Source: CAYRMN01 sp964425575 (GTDB lineage: Bacteria > Patescibacteriota > Patescibacteriia > 2-12-FULL-60-25). Taken from it: a DNA stretch of 6,401 nt. A program made the translations under genes and the position numbers. The stretch's first letter is position 1. Every line of letters begins with the position of its first letter. Below the pieces are notes generated by a model. The model made no database searches. It was not told where the DNA came from and was given only the letters and a program-made list of their open reading frames with translations. Shown here in pieces: positions 6,340 through 6,401 of the stretch. The DNA lies in NCBI GenBank assembly GCA_964425575.1, contig CAYRMN010000047.1, positions 1 through 6,401 of the forward strand, read 5' to 3'.

Positions 6340-6353
6340 TTTAAGAATGGCAA
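6325..6353 (-). promoter_or_regulatory. Sigma-70/SigA-type promoter of clpB
   Basis: Reading the - strand, a -35 box TTGCCA (6353-6348; consensus TTGACA) is followed by a 17-bp spacer and a perfect -10 box TATAAT (6330-6325). Transcription would start near 6318, giving a leader of about 100 nt. The -10 lies within the CIRCE spacer and the downstream part of the -35/-10 spacer is a CIRCE arm, so promoter and operator are interlocked. The near-consensus promoter implies strong expression once repression is lifted. Confidence 0.85.
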
Positions 6354-6401
6354 TAACGGCAGCCCGTCTTATCTATCTCAAGCCTACTTCTGTACTTGAA
6401 T

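Overview
This window reads as ordinary bacterial chromosome. The best guess at its source is a Candidate Phyla Radiation (Patescibacteria) bacterium, perhaps of the Uhrbacteria/Magasanikbacteria kind. That guess rests on the overall look of the ClpB, DEAD-box helicase and YtxH-like proteins, weak Shine-Dalgarno sequences and moderate GC content. No marker gene settles it. UGA is used as a stop (the pgi gene ends in TGA), so the UGA-to-glycine code of Gracilibacteria and Absconditabacteria does not apply.

Layout. Bases 1-120 hold a GC-rich hairpin that probably terminates an upstream gene, followed by AT-rich leader. On the + strand, a DEAD-box RNA helicase (121-1461), glucose-6-phosphate isomerase (1467-2789) and a 55-codon ORF with a Cys-X2-Cys motif (2804-2971) are packed with 5 and 14 nt gaps, consistent with one operon. 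A small YtxH-like membrane-anchored protein follows (3015-3359), with its own extended -10 promoter. Directly behind its stop codon sits a 133-bp element with terminal inverted repeats and a 5-bp target duplication, which looks like a miniature transposable element. A perfect 11-bp-stem bidirectional terminator (3519-3544) then separates this strand from a convergent clpB gene (6217-3557, - strand).

clpB regulation. clpB has a near-consensus sigma-70-type promoter (TTGCCA-N17-TATAAT). Its -10 box lies inside a CIRCE operator (TTAGCACTC-N9-GACTGCTAA), so HrcA-type heat-shock repression is predicted. The roughly 100-nt leader is almost entirely filled by an imperfect palindrome resembling a widespread dispersed bacterial repeat.

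Functions. The genes are housekeeping: RNA remodelling, glycolysis, a possible envelope protein, and protein disaggregation under heat-shock control. No defence system, CRISPR array, tRNA, rRNA or biosynthetic cluster is visible, and no undescribed multi-gene system can be supported. The points most worth a second look are an IGF tripeptide in ClpB where ClpP-binding ATPases carry their ClpP loop, the CIRCE/promoter/palindrome arrangement ahead of clpB, the miniature element with its target duplication, and the small Cys-X2-Cys ORF.
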